DNA of 64,000 nt from Rhodoplanes sp963724735 (lineage in GTDB: Bacteria; Pseudomonadota; Alphaproteobacteria; Rhizobiales; Xanthobacteraceae): contig CAVRVX010000010.1 in the NCBI GenBank assembly GCA_963724735.1, positions 1 to 64,000 of the forward strand, read 5' to 3'. Positions 7,491 to 16,464 of the stretch are shown piece after piece. Below the pieces are notes generated by a model, which saw only the letters and a list, made by a program, of their open reading frames with translations, searched no databases and was not told the DNA's origin. A program made the position numbers and the translations under genes. Numbering within the stretch: position 1 is the first letter of the stretch; every line of letters starts with the position of its first letter.

Positions 7491-8420
7491 ATGAGAGCGA
7501 AACTGAAGCTCGCTATCACGGCGGCGTTCGCCGCTGTCCTGACATGCGCGGCGCTGCTTTCGGCGGCGCATGCCGAAGAGAAAGTGAAGGTGGTCGCGAG
7601 CTTTTCGATCGTCGGGGACCTCGTCCGCCAGGTCGGGGGCGACCACGTCGATGTCGACCTTCTGGTCGGTCCAAACGTTGACATGCATAGTTTCCAGCCG
7701 TCCCCCGCGGACTCGCGCAAGCTTGCGGGGGCGAAGCTCGTCGTCATCAATGGGCTCGGCCTCGAGGGCTGGGCCGACCGGCTGGTGAAGGCCGCCGGCT
7801 ATCGCGGGGCGCGGCTCGTCGCCTCCAAGGGAGTGAAGGCGCTCGCCGGGCATGAGCACGAGCACGGTGGCGAGAGCGGCCATGGCCGCTACGATCCGCA
7901 CGCCTGGCAGGACGTCGCCAATGTGAAAATCTATGTCGCGAATATCCGCGACGCGCTGATCGGCGTCGATCCCGCCAACAAGGCCGCCTATCAACAGAAC
8001 GCCGAAAACTATCGCGGCCAGCTCGACGCACTCGATCGCGACATTCGGGCGGCCTGGGCCGACATACCAAAAGAGAAACGGCGGGTGATCACGACGCACG
8101 ACGCATTCGAATATTACGGCGACGTCTACGATGTGGAGTTCTTGGCGGCGCAGGGGATCAGCGAGGACGCCGAGCCGAGCGCGCGCGACATCGCCAAGCT
8201 GATCCAGCAGATCAAGAAGGAGAAAATCACGGCAATCTTCGTCGAGAATATTTCAAGCGCACGCCTGATGGATCGCATCGCCAAGGAGACCGGCGCAAAG
8301 ATCGGCGGGGAGCTCTTTTCCGACGCACTCTCTCCGCCGGGCGGGCCGGCGGCGACCTATGTCGACATGATGCGCTACAACACGAAAACCATCACCGACG
8401 CGCTGCGCGCGGGCGGCTGA
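7491..8420 (+). CDS. znuA: ZnuA-type zinc ABC transporter substrate-binding protein
   Basis: A 309-aa cluster A-I metal-binding protein with signal peptide (MRAKLKLAITAAFAAVLTCA). Metal ligand candidates in order are His in NVDMHSFQPSP, His in YDPHAWQDV after a short His-rich loop (GHEHEHGGESGHG), His in ITTHDAFEYY and Asp in LFSDALSPPGG. The His-rich loop favours zinc over manganese. It lies 33 bases after the His-rich protein and is probably co-transcribed. No ATPase (znuC) or permease (znuB) gene follows; the next gene is convergent. Confidence 0.9.
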   Translation: MRAKLKLAITAAFAAVLTCAALLSAAHAEEKVKVVASFSIVGDLVRQVGGDHVDVDLLVGPNVDMHSFQPSPADSRKLAGAKLVVINGLGLEGWADRLVKAAGYRGARLVASKGVKALAGHEHEHGGESGHGRYDPHAWQDVANVKIYVANIRDALIGVDPANKAAYQQNAENYRGQLDALDRDIRAAWADIPKEKRRVITTHDAFEYYGDVYDVEFLAAQGISEDAEPSARDIAKLIQQIKKEKITAIFVENISSARLMDRIAKETGAKIGGELFSDALSPPGGPAATYVDMMRYNTKTITDALRAGG

Positions 8421-8505
8421 CGCGCTGCCCTGGCGCTCGGATCATCTGCCTCTTCTTGTTTGGAGAGGCAGATGTCCCCCCCAAACAGCCACGCCTCGCC
8501 GAAAC

Positions 8506-8934
8506 TCACCCTGCTGCGATCGCGGCGGCAAGCTTTTCCGCCTGATCGGCGAGCACCGCCGGCTCCTCGGTGAAGGTCGCCGCCGGCTTGAGGGGCTCGC
8601 CCTTGTGGCGCGGCAGGATGTGCACATGCAGATGAAAGACGACCTGTCCGCCCGCCTGTTCGTTGAACTGGTGGATGGTGACCCCGTCGGCATTGAAGGT
8701 CTTGGTCGCCGCCATCGCGATCTTCTGCACGACCTTGTGAAGATGCGCGAGATCGTCGGGCGAGATGTCGAAGATGTTGCGAGCCGGCTTTTTCGGGATC
8801 ACCAGCGTGTGGCCGAGCGCGCGCGGCATGATGTCGAGGAAGGCGAACGCCTTATCGTCCTCGTAAACCTTGTGGCAGGGAAGCTCGCCGCGCAGGATCT
8901 TTGCGAAGACATTGTTGGGGTCGTAGCTCGCCAT
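8506..8934 (-). CDS. HIT family nucleotide hydrolase/transferase
   Basis: A 142-aa histidine triad protein, opening YDPNNVFAKILRGELPCHKVYEDD. The catalytic HxHxH motif is HLHVHILP near residue 101. Members of the Hint branch hydrolyse adenosine phosphoramidates in the cytoplasm; the exact substrate is unknown. It is the last gene of a leftward run (RidA, GDPD, FemAB-like, HIT) and starts about 75 bases after the preceding stop. Confidence 0.92.
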   Translation of the reverse strand: MASYDPNNVFAKILRGELPCHKVYEDDKAFAFLDIMPRALGHTLVIPKKPARNIFDISPDDLAHLHKVVQKIAMAATKTFNADGVTIHQFNEQAGGQVVFHLHVHILPRHKGEPLKPAATFTEEPAVLADQAEKLAAAIAAG

Positions 8935-9008
8935 GGCGGCCTCCCGGCATCATCGTTGGAAGCATCTGTCGCAGGACGGACCGCAGGCCGTCAAGGCGTG
9001 GATCGCCG

Positions 9009-10214
9009 CTACTCAACCTCGACGGCGAGGTCTTTCCTGAACGGACTTGCCTCGGCGAGCTCGCGCGCCGCCGCCTCGACATAGGCACGCTCGTGCCGGA
9101 GATAGTCGGCGACCGCCCGGCGCAGTCCGCGGTCGGCGATGTAATGCGCCGAGTAGGTGGTGGTCGGGAGATAACCGCGGGCGAGCTTGTGCTCGCCCTG
9201 CGCGCCGGCTTCCACGCGCGGAAGCTTGTGCGCGATCGCGTATTCGATCGCCTGGTAATAGCAGAGCTCGAAATGCAGGCAGGCATGATGCTCGATCGCG
9301 CCCCAATGGCGGCCGAACAGCGTGTCGGAGCCCTTGAAGTTGAGAGCGCCGGCGATGATGCGGCCGCCCCGCTTGGCCGTGACCAGCACGATGCTGTCCG
9401 CCATGCTTTGTCCAATGCGCGAGAAGAATTCGCGCGTGAGATAGGGCCGGCCCCATTTGCGTGAGCCGGTCTCCATGTAGAAAGCGAAGAAGGCGTCCCA
9501 TACGCTTTCGGTCAGGTCCGTCCCGGTTAGCCATGCGATGTCGATGCCGGGCTCGATCGCCTCCCGCCGCTCGCGCCGGATCGTCTTGCGCTTGCGCGCC
9601 GACAGCGCCGCGAGGAAATCGTCGAAGGTTGCGTAGCCGCTGTTCTCCCAATGGAACTGCTGGTCGGTCCGCTGCAGGAATCCATGCTCGGCGGCGATCC
9701 GCCATTCCGCCTCGGTGAGAAAGGTCATGTGGACGGACGAAGCGTGGCGAAGGCGGGCGAGTTCGACGAGCCCGTCCGTCAGCGCCGCCTCCGCCAGACT
9801 CGCGTTCGGTCCGGGCCGCACCAGAAGCCGCCGTCCGGTCACCGGGGTGAACGGGACGGCGACCTGAAGTTTTGGATAATAGCGCCCGCCGGCGCGCTCA
9901 TAGGCTTCGGCCCAGCCATGATCGAACACGTACTCGCCGAGCGAATGGGACTTCAGATAACAGGGAACGACGCCCGCGATCATGCCGTCGGCGCCTTCGA
10001 GCACGAGGTGTTGGGGCTGCCAGCCGGTCTTCGTCGTGGCCGAACGCGACAGTTCGAGCGCCGACAGGAAGGCGTGGCTGATGAAAGGATCGACTGGCGG
10101 AGTTTGCGATGACGCCTCGTTCGCTCCGGCGGGGTTGGCGCAGGCATCCCAGGCGTGAGCCGCGATCTCAGTGATCGCGGGGATGACGCGGATGCGCAGA
10201 TCGTTCGAATTCAT
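9009..10214 (-). CDS. FemAB/GNAT-like N-acyltransferase (PF04339 type)
   Basis: A 401-aa protein of the peptidogalycan-biosynthesis/FemAB-like group, which has two GNAT-fold halves. Recognisable segments are PFISHAFLSALELS near the N-terminus, GWQPQHLVLEG, the central RKRKTIRRERREA, and the C-terminal EAGAQGEHKLARGYLP, all typical of the family. It is presumed to transfer an acyl or aminoacyl group, and no substrate is established. Its start codon abuts the stop codon of the GDPD gene, so the two are surely co-transcribed. Confidence 0.85.
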   Translation of the reverse strand: MNSNDLRIRVIPAITEIAAHAWDACANPAGANEASSQTPPVDPFISHAFLSALELSRSATTKTGWQPQHLVLEGADGMIAGVVPCYLKSHSLGEYVFDHGWAEAYERAGGRYYPKLQVAVPFTPVTGRRLLVRPGPNASLAEAALTDGLVELARLRHASSVHMTFLTEAEWRIAAEHGFLQRTDQQFHWENSGYATFDDFLAALSARKRKTIRRERREAIEPGIDIAWLTGTDLTESVWDAFFAFYMETGSRKWGRPYLTREFFSRIGQSMADSIVLVTAKRGGRIIAGALNFKGSDTLFGRHWGAIEHHACLHFELCYYQAIEYAIAHKLPRVEAGAQGEHKLARGYLPTTTYSAHYIADRGLRRAVADYLRHERAYVEAAARELAEASPFRKDLAVEVE

Positions 10215-10997
10215 TCAACCGACACGTTCGTTACGCCGCTCCGGCGTCGGCGGCTTGAAGCCCTCGAAGATCACCTGGTCGGCGCGGCGGAGCGCTCCGA
10301 TCCGTTCCCGCTCAGACCGCACCGTCCAGGCGAGAAGCGGTAGCCCAAATATAAGGCGGGCGATGACTGGGGGCAGGGTGGCAAGGTCCTGCAGCCGGTA
10401 GGCGACAAAATGAGGGCGCGCTCGGGCGGCTTGGACGGCCAGCGCGATGCGGCCGAGCGACGCGGCCGATCGGCCGGTCGCGCGGTTCGCCGCTTCGCCA
10501 CGATTTTGGGCAACAAGCCCCCGCGTAAGAGCTGGGGCGTATTGCCTGAGCGCGGCGACTAGCCGGGGGTCGAACGACATGGCGGCGACGGGCCCGGAAT
10601 AACCGGCCAGCACCGCGGCGGCGCGAAGGGCGATCGTGGCGTCGCCGTCGAAACGGCTCTTCAGCTCGAGGAGTATCGGCGCGCGCCCGCCGACAAGATC
10701 GACGAGGTCGCCGAGCGTCATCATGCGGTCGACTGTGCCCTTGAAGGCGATGCGCTTGAGCGCGGCCGCGGTGAAATCCCGCACCCGGCCGCTTTCCTCG
10801 GTCAGGCGGTCCAGTGTGGGATCATGGTGGACCATCGCCTCGCCGTCGGCGCTCGGCTGCAAGTCGACCTCGATGGCGTAGCCGGATTGGACCGCGGCCG
10901 CGGCGGCCGACGCCGTGTTCTCGATCACGCCCTTGTCCGCATCGTGCAGGCCGCGATGGGCGATCGGCCGGGCGGTAAGCCAATCCGGAGCCGTCAT
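10215..10997 (-). CDS. Glycerophosphodiester phosphodiesterase
   Basis: A 260-aa GDPD TIM barrel. The catalytic and metal-binding motifs are in order: IAHRGLHD, ENTASA, AIEVDLQ and MVHHDPTLDR. They supply the general acid/base His pair and the metal-binding Glu/Asp residues. It hydrolyses glycerophosphodiesters from phospholipid turnover to glycerol-3-phosphate and an alcohol. There is no signal peptide, so it is cytoplasmic. It sits 67 bases after RidA and directly abuts the FemAB-like gene. Confidence 0.92.
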   Translation of the reverse strand: MTAPDWLTARPIAHRGLHDADKGVIENTASAAAAAVQSGYAIEVDLQPSADGEAMVHHDPTLDRLTEESGRVRDFTAAALKRIAFKGTVDRMMTLGDLVDLVGGRAPILLELKSRFDGDATIALRAAAVLAGYSGPVAAMSFDPRLVAALRQYAPALTRGLVAQNRGEAANRATGRSAASLGRIALAVQAARARPHFVAYRLQDLATLPPVIARLIFGLPLLAWTVRSERERIGALRRADQVIFEGFKPPTPERRNERVG

Positions 10998-11064
10998 GCC
11001 GACCGCTGTTGGATGCGTTCCGCCTGCAGAAGCGGCACGCCATTGATGCGCAGAACAATCGTAG

Positions 11065-11529
11065 TCACGTCACCTCGAAGATGCCGTCCACCTCGACCGC
11101 TGCGTCGTTCGGCAGCACGGCGACCCCCACCGTCGTGCGGGTGTGCCGCCCCTTGTCGCCGAACACCTCCACGATGAGATCGGACGCGCCGTTCATGACC
11201 TTCGGCCCGTCGATGAAGCTCGGCGCCGAATTGATGAAGCCATTGAGCCGCACCACGCGCACGACCCGGTCGAGATCGCCGAGCGCGGCCTTGACCTGCG
11301 CAATCAGGTTGATCGCGCAGGCCCGCGCGGCGGCCTGGCCATCCTCGATGGAAACCGAGACGCCGAGCTGCCCGGTAGCGACCAGCCGGCCGTCGGCCAG
11401 GCATAGCTGCCCCGAGACGAACAGAAGCGACCCGGTGCGCACGTAACCGACATAAGTCGCGATCGGGGCCGCCGGCGTCGGCAACGTGATGTCGATTTCG
11501 GCGAGCTTCTTTTCCACTATTCCGGCCAT
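11065..11529 (-). CDS. RidA family protein (YjgF-like)
   Basis: A 154-aa member of the longer RidA subfamily common in alphaproteobacteria. Typical segments are YVRTGSLLFVSGQL near residue 30, VVRLNGFINSAPSF near residue 94 and RTTVGVAVLPNDAAVEVDGI at the C-terminus. RidA proteins deaminate reactive enamine/imine intermediates. The family's Arg position appears shifted in this subfamily, so activity is not certain. The start at 11529 (MAGIVEKKL) matches the normal length. It heads the leftward four-gene run. Confidence 0.88.
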   Translation of the reverse strand: MAGIVEKKLAEIDITLPTPAAPIATYVGYVRTGSLLFVSGQLCLADGRLVATGQLGVSVSIEDGQAAARACAINLIAQVKAALGDLDRVVRVVRLNGFINSAPSFIDGPKVMNGASDLIVEVFGDKGRHTRTTVGVAVLPNDAAVEVDGIFEVT

Positions 11530-11685
11530 GTCGCTCTCCTCGGTGTCGATGCGCCGCGATGAGTCTTGGCGGATCGGACGCTCGCGCGCAATGGGCCGCG
11601 CAGCCGTCGCCGGTTGCGGGAGCCGGGGCCTCCGCCTATCTTCGCTCGGGCCGCGGGGCGACGATTCGCGCGGGCAGGAGCACTG

Positions 11686-12540
11686 ATGCACGGTAGAGCA
11701 GCCTCGTTGGCCGGAATGGTTGGAGCGGCAAGCGTTGCTGCGGCGGCATTGTGGGCTGCGCCGCCGGCTACCGCGGGCGCCGCGATTACGCTTGCCTCTC
11801 ACCGTGCGGTCTACGATCTCAAGCTTCTTCGCTCACAAGGCAAGCGCGGGCTGGATTCGGTGCGCGGGCGCATCCTTTACGATTTTTCCGGGAATGCCTG
11901 CGACGGCTATGTGCTGCAGTTCCGCCAAGTGTCCGAACTCGACACGGGCGAAGGCAAGGTCGCGATCAGCGACCTGCGTGCATCGACCTGGGAAGAGGGT
12001 CAAGCCAAGGATTTTCGGTTCAACTCGCAGAACTATGTCAACGACTCGATGGCCACTTCCGTCGACGGCCGTGCGGAGCGGCGCAACGACAAAGTCGTGG
12101 TCGGGCTGACCAGGCCGAAGCGAACAACGTTCGATCTCGAGCCGACCATCGTGTTTCCGACCGAGCATATGCGGCTCATCATCGAGGCGGCGCGCGCGGG
12201 CAACGCCATGCTCGAGTTCCCCGTTTATGACGGGTCGGAAAACGGCGAACGGATCTACAACACGCTGACTGTGATCGGACGCGAAGTCGGGACGGAAAGC
12301 TCCCCGCTGACAGACGCCACGGTCGGGCAGGCTGCGCTCGTCGGGCTCAAGCGTTGGCCCGTGACCATCAGCTATTTCGATCGCACCACGAAGGGCGGCG
12401 AGCAGACGCCGGTCTACGCAATCAGCTTCCAGATTTACGAGAACGGCGTTTCGCGCGCGCTGGTCCTCGACTACGGCGACTTCGCCGTCTCCGGCGAAAT
12501 GTCTCAGCTGCAGATGAATCCGAGCCGCTCTTGCCCGTGA
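11686..12540 (+). CDS. eipB: EipB-like periplasmic cell-envelope protein (DUF1849)
   Basis: A 284-aa protein with a signal peptide (MHGRAASLAG...ATAGA). It matches the DUF1849/EipB family: SHRAVYDLKL, RGRILYDFSG, NACDGYVLQFRQ, PTIVFPTEH and YAISFQIYENG. EipB of Brucella is a periplasmic beta-spiral protein needed for envelope integrity and held by a disulfide. Here the equivalent pair would be Cys in NACDGY and Cys in the last residues SRSCP. The start at 11686 follows a CAGGAG Shine-Dalgarno; an upstream in-frame extension is Arg-rich and unlikely. Confidence 0.9.
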   Translation: MHGRAASLAGMVGAASVAAAALWAAPPATAGAAITLASHRAVYDLKLLRSQGKRGLDSVRGRILYDFSGNACDGYVLQFRQVSELDTGEGKVAISDLRASTWEEGQAKDFRFNSQNYVNDSMATSVDGRAERRNDKVVVGLTRPKRTTFDLEPTIVFPTEHMRLIIEAARAGNAMLEFPVYDGSENGERIYNTLTVIGREVGTESSPLTDATVGQAALVGLKRWPVTISYFDRTTKGGEQTPVYAISFQIYENGVSRALVLDYGDFAVSGEMSQLQMNPSRSCP

Positions 12541-12785
12541 GGCCGCCGAACCTGAACGGCCAAGCCCCCGGGTGTCATGGAGGTTTGGTTTCGGCGTGCG
12601 GGCTGCGTTGCGGGCGTTGTGGCTGTCGTCGGGTCGCGACGGTGATGCATGGGCGAGGCGCAGCGTGGCAGTGCGAACCCGGCGCAACGGTTTGTGAACG
12701 GTAAGCGTTTGCGTTTCTGTCAGGATTACCCTCTAACCTGCGACGGCTGTGCAGCATGGCGGGGGCCATGGCCGCGGGGATGAAG

Positions 12786-13157
12786 ATGTCGAAGACCGTG
12801 CTGATCGTGGAAGACAACGAGCTCAACATGAAGCTTTTCCACGACTTGTTGGAGGCGCATGGATATCGGACCGTGGGCACGCGCAATGGCATCGAGGCGC
12901 TCGGTCTCGCCCGCCAGCATCGCCCTGATCTGATCTTGATGGATATCCAACTGCCCGAAGTGTCGGGTCTCGAAGTCACCAAATGGCTGAAGGACGACGC
13001 CGAGTTGAAGTCGATCCCCGTCGTCGCGGTGACCGCGTTCGCCATGAAGGGCGATGAGGAACGAATTCGCGAGGGCGGCTGCGAAGCCTATATCTCGAAG
13101 CCGATCTCGGTCGGCAAGTTCATCGACACCATCCGCCAGTTCTTGGGCCAGTCATAA
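12786..13157 (+). CDS. divK: DivK single-domain response regulator
   Basis: A 123-aa stand-alone receiver domain. Acidic pocket in VEDNELN, phosphoacceptor Asp in LILMDIQLPEVSGLE, Thr in VVAVTAFAMKGDEER and Lys in AYISKPISVGKF are all present. The sequence is that of DivK, which relays phosphate between DivJ/PleC-type kinases and DivL/CckA to control the alphaproteobacterial cell cycle and polarity. The start MSKTVLIVEDN at 12786 is preferred to an in-frame start 30 bases earlier. pleD, which usually follows, is absent; an IS1380 element begins 87 bases downstream. Confidence 0.94.
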   Translation: MSKTVLIVEDNELNMKLFHDLLEAHGYRTVGTRNGIEALGLARQHRPDLILMDIQLPEVSGLEVTKWLKDDAELKSIPVVAVTAFAMKGDEERIREGGCEAYISKPISVGKFIDTIRQFLGQS

Positions 13158-13429
13158 ACGACATAAAAGGCGATGTCGCATGCCGGGCCCGCGTTACCTG
13201 AAACGGGACCGTTGGCCCGCGTGCATCTCACCTGTTGGGACTAGCGCGGATTTCTCACGCTACTAATGGATAGCGCAAGGGATAAGCCGCGTTTGATCGC
13301 GTTTGATGGCTGGTGTGCTGGAGCCATGCAGGTCCGTGGCGTCCAAGGACGCGTTGTGGTTTGTTTTTTTCGGGTTCTCCGTGGGGCCAATTGGTTGGTG
13401 CCGCGAGGGTCGCGCCGCGGCGGGGCGTG

Positions 13430-15658
13430 TCATGCGGGCGAGGCACGGGCGATGGCTGCGATGGCGAGACGGATCGCGGCACGTCCCCAATCTTGGGCGG
13501 CCGGACAGGCCGACGCCATGGCGATCTTGATGCGGCGGACGCTGATGCGAACCAGCGCACCGATCTTGAGGAGCTTGAGCCTGATGGTGCCGCAAGTTGC
13601 CTGCGCGAAGTCGGTATCGTGGAGGCCGATGCGGCGCAGGGCGCACATCAGGACGTAAGCCATCGAGTAAAACCATAGGCGCAGCTGATTGGCGCGCATG
13701 GTGGCGGCCGAGGTGCGATCCGCATAGAGGTCGAGCTGGCATTCCTTGATCCGGTTCTCGTGCAGCGAGGCTAGCTGCCATTCCTGCAGGTGCAAGTCCC
13801 GCCAACAGGAGTCCAGTCACTGTTGTAGTCATATCCAGCGGCGGGAAGGGTGACCAACCCGTCGGAAGCCTGGATGTAAAAGCTTCCGCTGGCTTGGCAA
13901 AGCCCGGTCAGATCCGTGCAGGGGAGCGAGCAATCTGACAGGCTGTAGCAAAGTGCGAACCACTGAAGCCTCGAAATTCAAGGCCCGCGTGAAACGGATT
14001 GCGGGGTCTCGGGAGCGCCGAGCCGCTGAGAACTCGGCGAAGGCCAATGTCGACATCGCTGCTCTGGAACTTATCGATGTTCGAGCTCCCCGGGGTCGTA
14101 GAGGGCGGCATGTCAGAACGGAATGTGCAGCGAAAGCCCGGAACCGCTCGCGGGTCGCCTAGGCGCTCCCGCAGCAGCGAAGGCATCGCGTATAAGCCGC
14201 CGTGCGGTGAAATCGCGATGTGCCCGCGAGTGGGACGGATGGGGCCGATTAAGTGATGACGGACCGGGACAGAATAACCCGGACCCGAGCGAGGGCCCCT
14301 GGGGTGGTGGAGACCCCACCTAATGGCGGTGCGCAATCGAGCCCACAGGCCCGACCCAGAGCGGTGCCATCACTGAGGCCACGAGAGGCGCACGAAGGGC
14401 GGATGCAAACCGAACGTCGATCAGCGAACGCCGGGAGCAGGCTTAAGCTGCTCGGGGCTCGGGAAGGCGCCGTCTGACAAGCCAGCCTTCCAGCCGTACT
14501 GGGGAAAACCCGCCGTACGGAATGATAAGGGGGGATCGAGGAGACGTCGGCATCAGTCGAAGCCCGGTCCGCGCCTCGATCCTACCCGACCATCTCACCG
14601 CGGGCGCAGTAGAGCTTCTCATAGAGATACTTGGCCTTGCACTCGTCGCGCCGGAGCGAGGTGACGACAAAGCGCGGATTGGCTTCTCCTTGCGTCCACT
14701 CGGCTTTGGCCACGACCCGGCGCAGGCAGCTCCAGCTCTCGCGCGTCGTCCACATGAAGCTCTTGAAGCGGCGCTCCGACCGGCCGGTGCGACGGCTCTT
14801 GGCGGCGACGAGATCAAGCTCGGTGGCAATCTCGCAGACGAGCCGCTCGTTGCGCGCCAGTCCGAACAGGAAGTCGACGCCATTGGCCTCGCACCAAGCC
14901 ATCAGGTCATCCCGTGCAAAGCCGCTGTCGGCGCGCAACAGGATGCGTACCCGCGGCCACCGACGCCGAACCTGCGCGACGATGCGTGCTATCTCCTCGA
15001 CCGCGCCGGCCGCCGCGTCCAGGTCGGCACGCCGCAGCTTGGCGACGAGCAGATGGCGGCCGCAGAACACGTAGAGCGGCAGGTAGCAGTAGCAATCGTA
15101 ATAGCCGTGGAAGAACCGCCCCTCCTGCTCGCCGTGCAGCGGATCATCCGTCGCATCGAGGTCGAGAATGATCTGCCTGGGAGGCCGCGCATGCGCCTCC
15201 AGGAACAGGTCGACCAGCAGCGTCCTGATCGCGATCGGATTGTGGCTGATCTTGTGGTAGCGCGTCGGCGTAAGCTCGCTCAGCTCCAGCCGATTGAGCG
15301 TCGACTTGCCGGCCACCGGCGCGCAGTCCGCGCGGCGTGCTTCCAGCTTGCCCGCTAACACGGCCATCATTGGGTCGTGGCGCAACTGATCGTGGTCGTT
15401 GAGATCCTCATAGCCAAGTGCGATGGCGAACACCCGCTGGCCGACCAACGTCACGACCTCGTGCTCGATCAGTTCCCGTCGCCGCTCGTCGTGAAAGCAC
15501 GCCGCAAACCGATCCATCAGTCCGATCGCCCGATCCGTCGCGCGCAAAAGCAAAGCCCCCGCATCCGACGTCACCAACCCGGCATCAAACGCGGCTTCCA
15601 CAGCGCGGCCTTCAACCGTTCCAAAATCGAATTGTTCTGCGATACACTCTGTCGGCAT
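13430..15658 (-). pseudogene. IS1380 transposase, split by the intron
   Basis: The N-terminal part runs 15658 to 14591 (356 codons, MPTECIAEQFDFGTVEGR...YCARGEM). The C-terminal part runs 13759 to 13430 (ENRIKECQLDLYADRTSA...). Joining them restores one 465-aa frame with no indel, so the transposase was intact when the intron arrived. DDE residues are plausible in ILDLDATDDP, ILLRADSGF and the Glu of GEMENRIKE. The intron is on the opposite strand, so splicing of its own transcript cannot repair the transposase mRNA. Confidence 0.88.
13760..14590 (+). ncRNA. Group II intron ribozyme without an internal ORF
   Basis: The 831-bp insert starts GTGCAGCG and has a group II signature GGTGCAAGTCC at 13789-13799. 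EBS1 GAGAAC (14028-14033) sits in the loop of a CGCCGAG/CTCGGCG hairpin and is exactly complementary to IBS1 GTTCTC (13754-13759). EBS2 CGGATT (13995-14000) pairs with IBS2 GATCCG (13748-13753) with one wobble. Domain V is at 14492-14522 (CCGTAC/GTACGG lower stem, AGC at 14492-14494). Domain VI at 14529-14587 leaves one unpaired A (14584) seven bases from the 3' end. No reverse-transcriptase/maturase frame is present, so it would need a maturase in trans. Confidence 0.85.
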
Positions 15659-15757
15659 CGGGGCTTCTTTCGAATCAGCTCAAAGTCGCTGTGGCACAAC
15701 GACTTTCGCTGATTCGGAGCCCCGATGCGCCTACTTAGTGTGAGAAATGCGGGCTAG

Positions 15758-16189
15758 GCCATGGGCCTCCACGGCGTGATGGCAGACGCGGTAACACGCA
15801 CCTCAGGTTGTTGCGTTAGAACCTTTGCACCTGGTCCAAACCTGTTGATTTCTTGGGCGCTTGCGGTAGATTTTTTCTCGTTTGAGCTTCATTGCGGAAA
15901 AGACCAATCTAATTTTCGCCGGTAAGGTCTAGTCGGGTTAACCCTGCGGAGTGCTCAGGTCCGCCGCATCTCCTGGGTCCGTGGGGTTCGGCCGGCGCGG
16001 GAGCGGTGAGAGTGGCCTCCTCGTACCACCGCTCCCGGCCGGCCATCCGCCCTGCCGGAGCAGAACGACGCGCGGTTCCGCCCGGTTACCGAGCGCGTCC
16101 GTCGACTGCGGATCCGAGGTTTCGTGATGTTGGGCTTGGCTCAGCCCGGCGGCAACGCCGCGAGCGATGTGCAGGCGCGCGCGGAAACC
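15758..16189. other. Gene-free stretch between IS1380 and rpmG
   Basis: No credible coding frame on either strand. The middle (about 15830-15930) is noticeably richer in A+T than its surroundings. No remnant of pleD, which usually lies between divK and rpmG in relatives, could be recognised. Confidence 0.4.
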
Positions 16190-16357
16190 TTACTTGATCT
16201 TGCCTTCGCGGAACTCGACGTGCTTCTTCGCGACGGGATCGTATTTTTTCTTGACCAGCTTCTCGGTCTGCGTGCGCGTGTTCTTTTTCGTCACATAGAA
16301 ATAGCCCGTGTCAGCGCTCGAGACGAGCTTGACCTTTATGGTGGTTGTCTTCGCCAT
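16190..16357 (-). CDS. rpmG: 50S ribosomal protein L33
   Basis: A 55-aa protein, MAKTTTIKVKLVSSADTG...REGKIK, the exact usual length of alphaproteobacterial L33. The YFYVTKKNTRT core is typical. It lacks the CXXC zinc motif, so it is the C-minus, zinc-independent form. It binds the large ribosomal subunit near the E site. It lies in the divK-rpmG-nudix-rnr neighbourhood, with pleD missing. Confidence 0.96.
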   Translation of the reverse strand: MAKTTTIKVKLVSSADTGYFYVTKKNTRTQTEKLVKKKYDPVAKKHVEFREGKIK

Positions 16358-16464
16358 GGCGCATTGTCCTTCAGATCAAGTGCTTCTCGGATTCGGCGCA
16401 ACCTAGTGGCCAGCGGAAAAAAGTCAAGAAATGGCCGGTTTGCAGGCTTTCTCCACTGTCGTGA

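Larger units (their letters stand above)
13245..15753 (-). mobile_element. IS1380-family insertion sequence, interrupted by a group II intron
   Basis: The element has imperfect terminal inverted repeats (CGCGGATTTCTCACGCT at the left; CCCGCATTTCTCACACT read inward from the right). It is bounded by CTAG direct repeats at 13241-13244 and 15754-15757, the 4-bp duplication expected for IS1380. Total length is 2509 bp. Removing the 831-bp intron leaves 1678 bp, normal for the family. The intact duplication shows that it arrived by simple transposition with no adjacent deletion. Confidence 0.88.
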
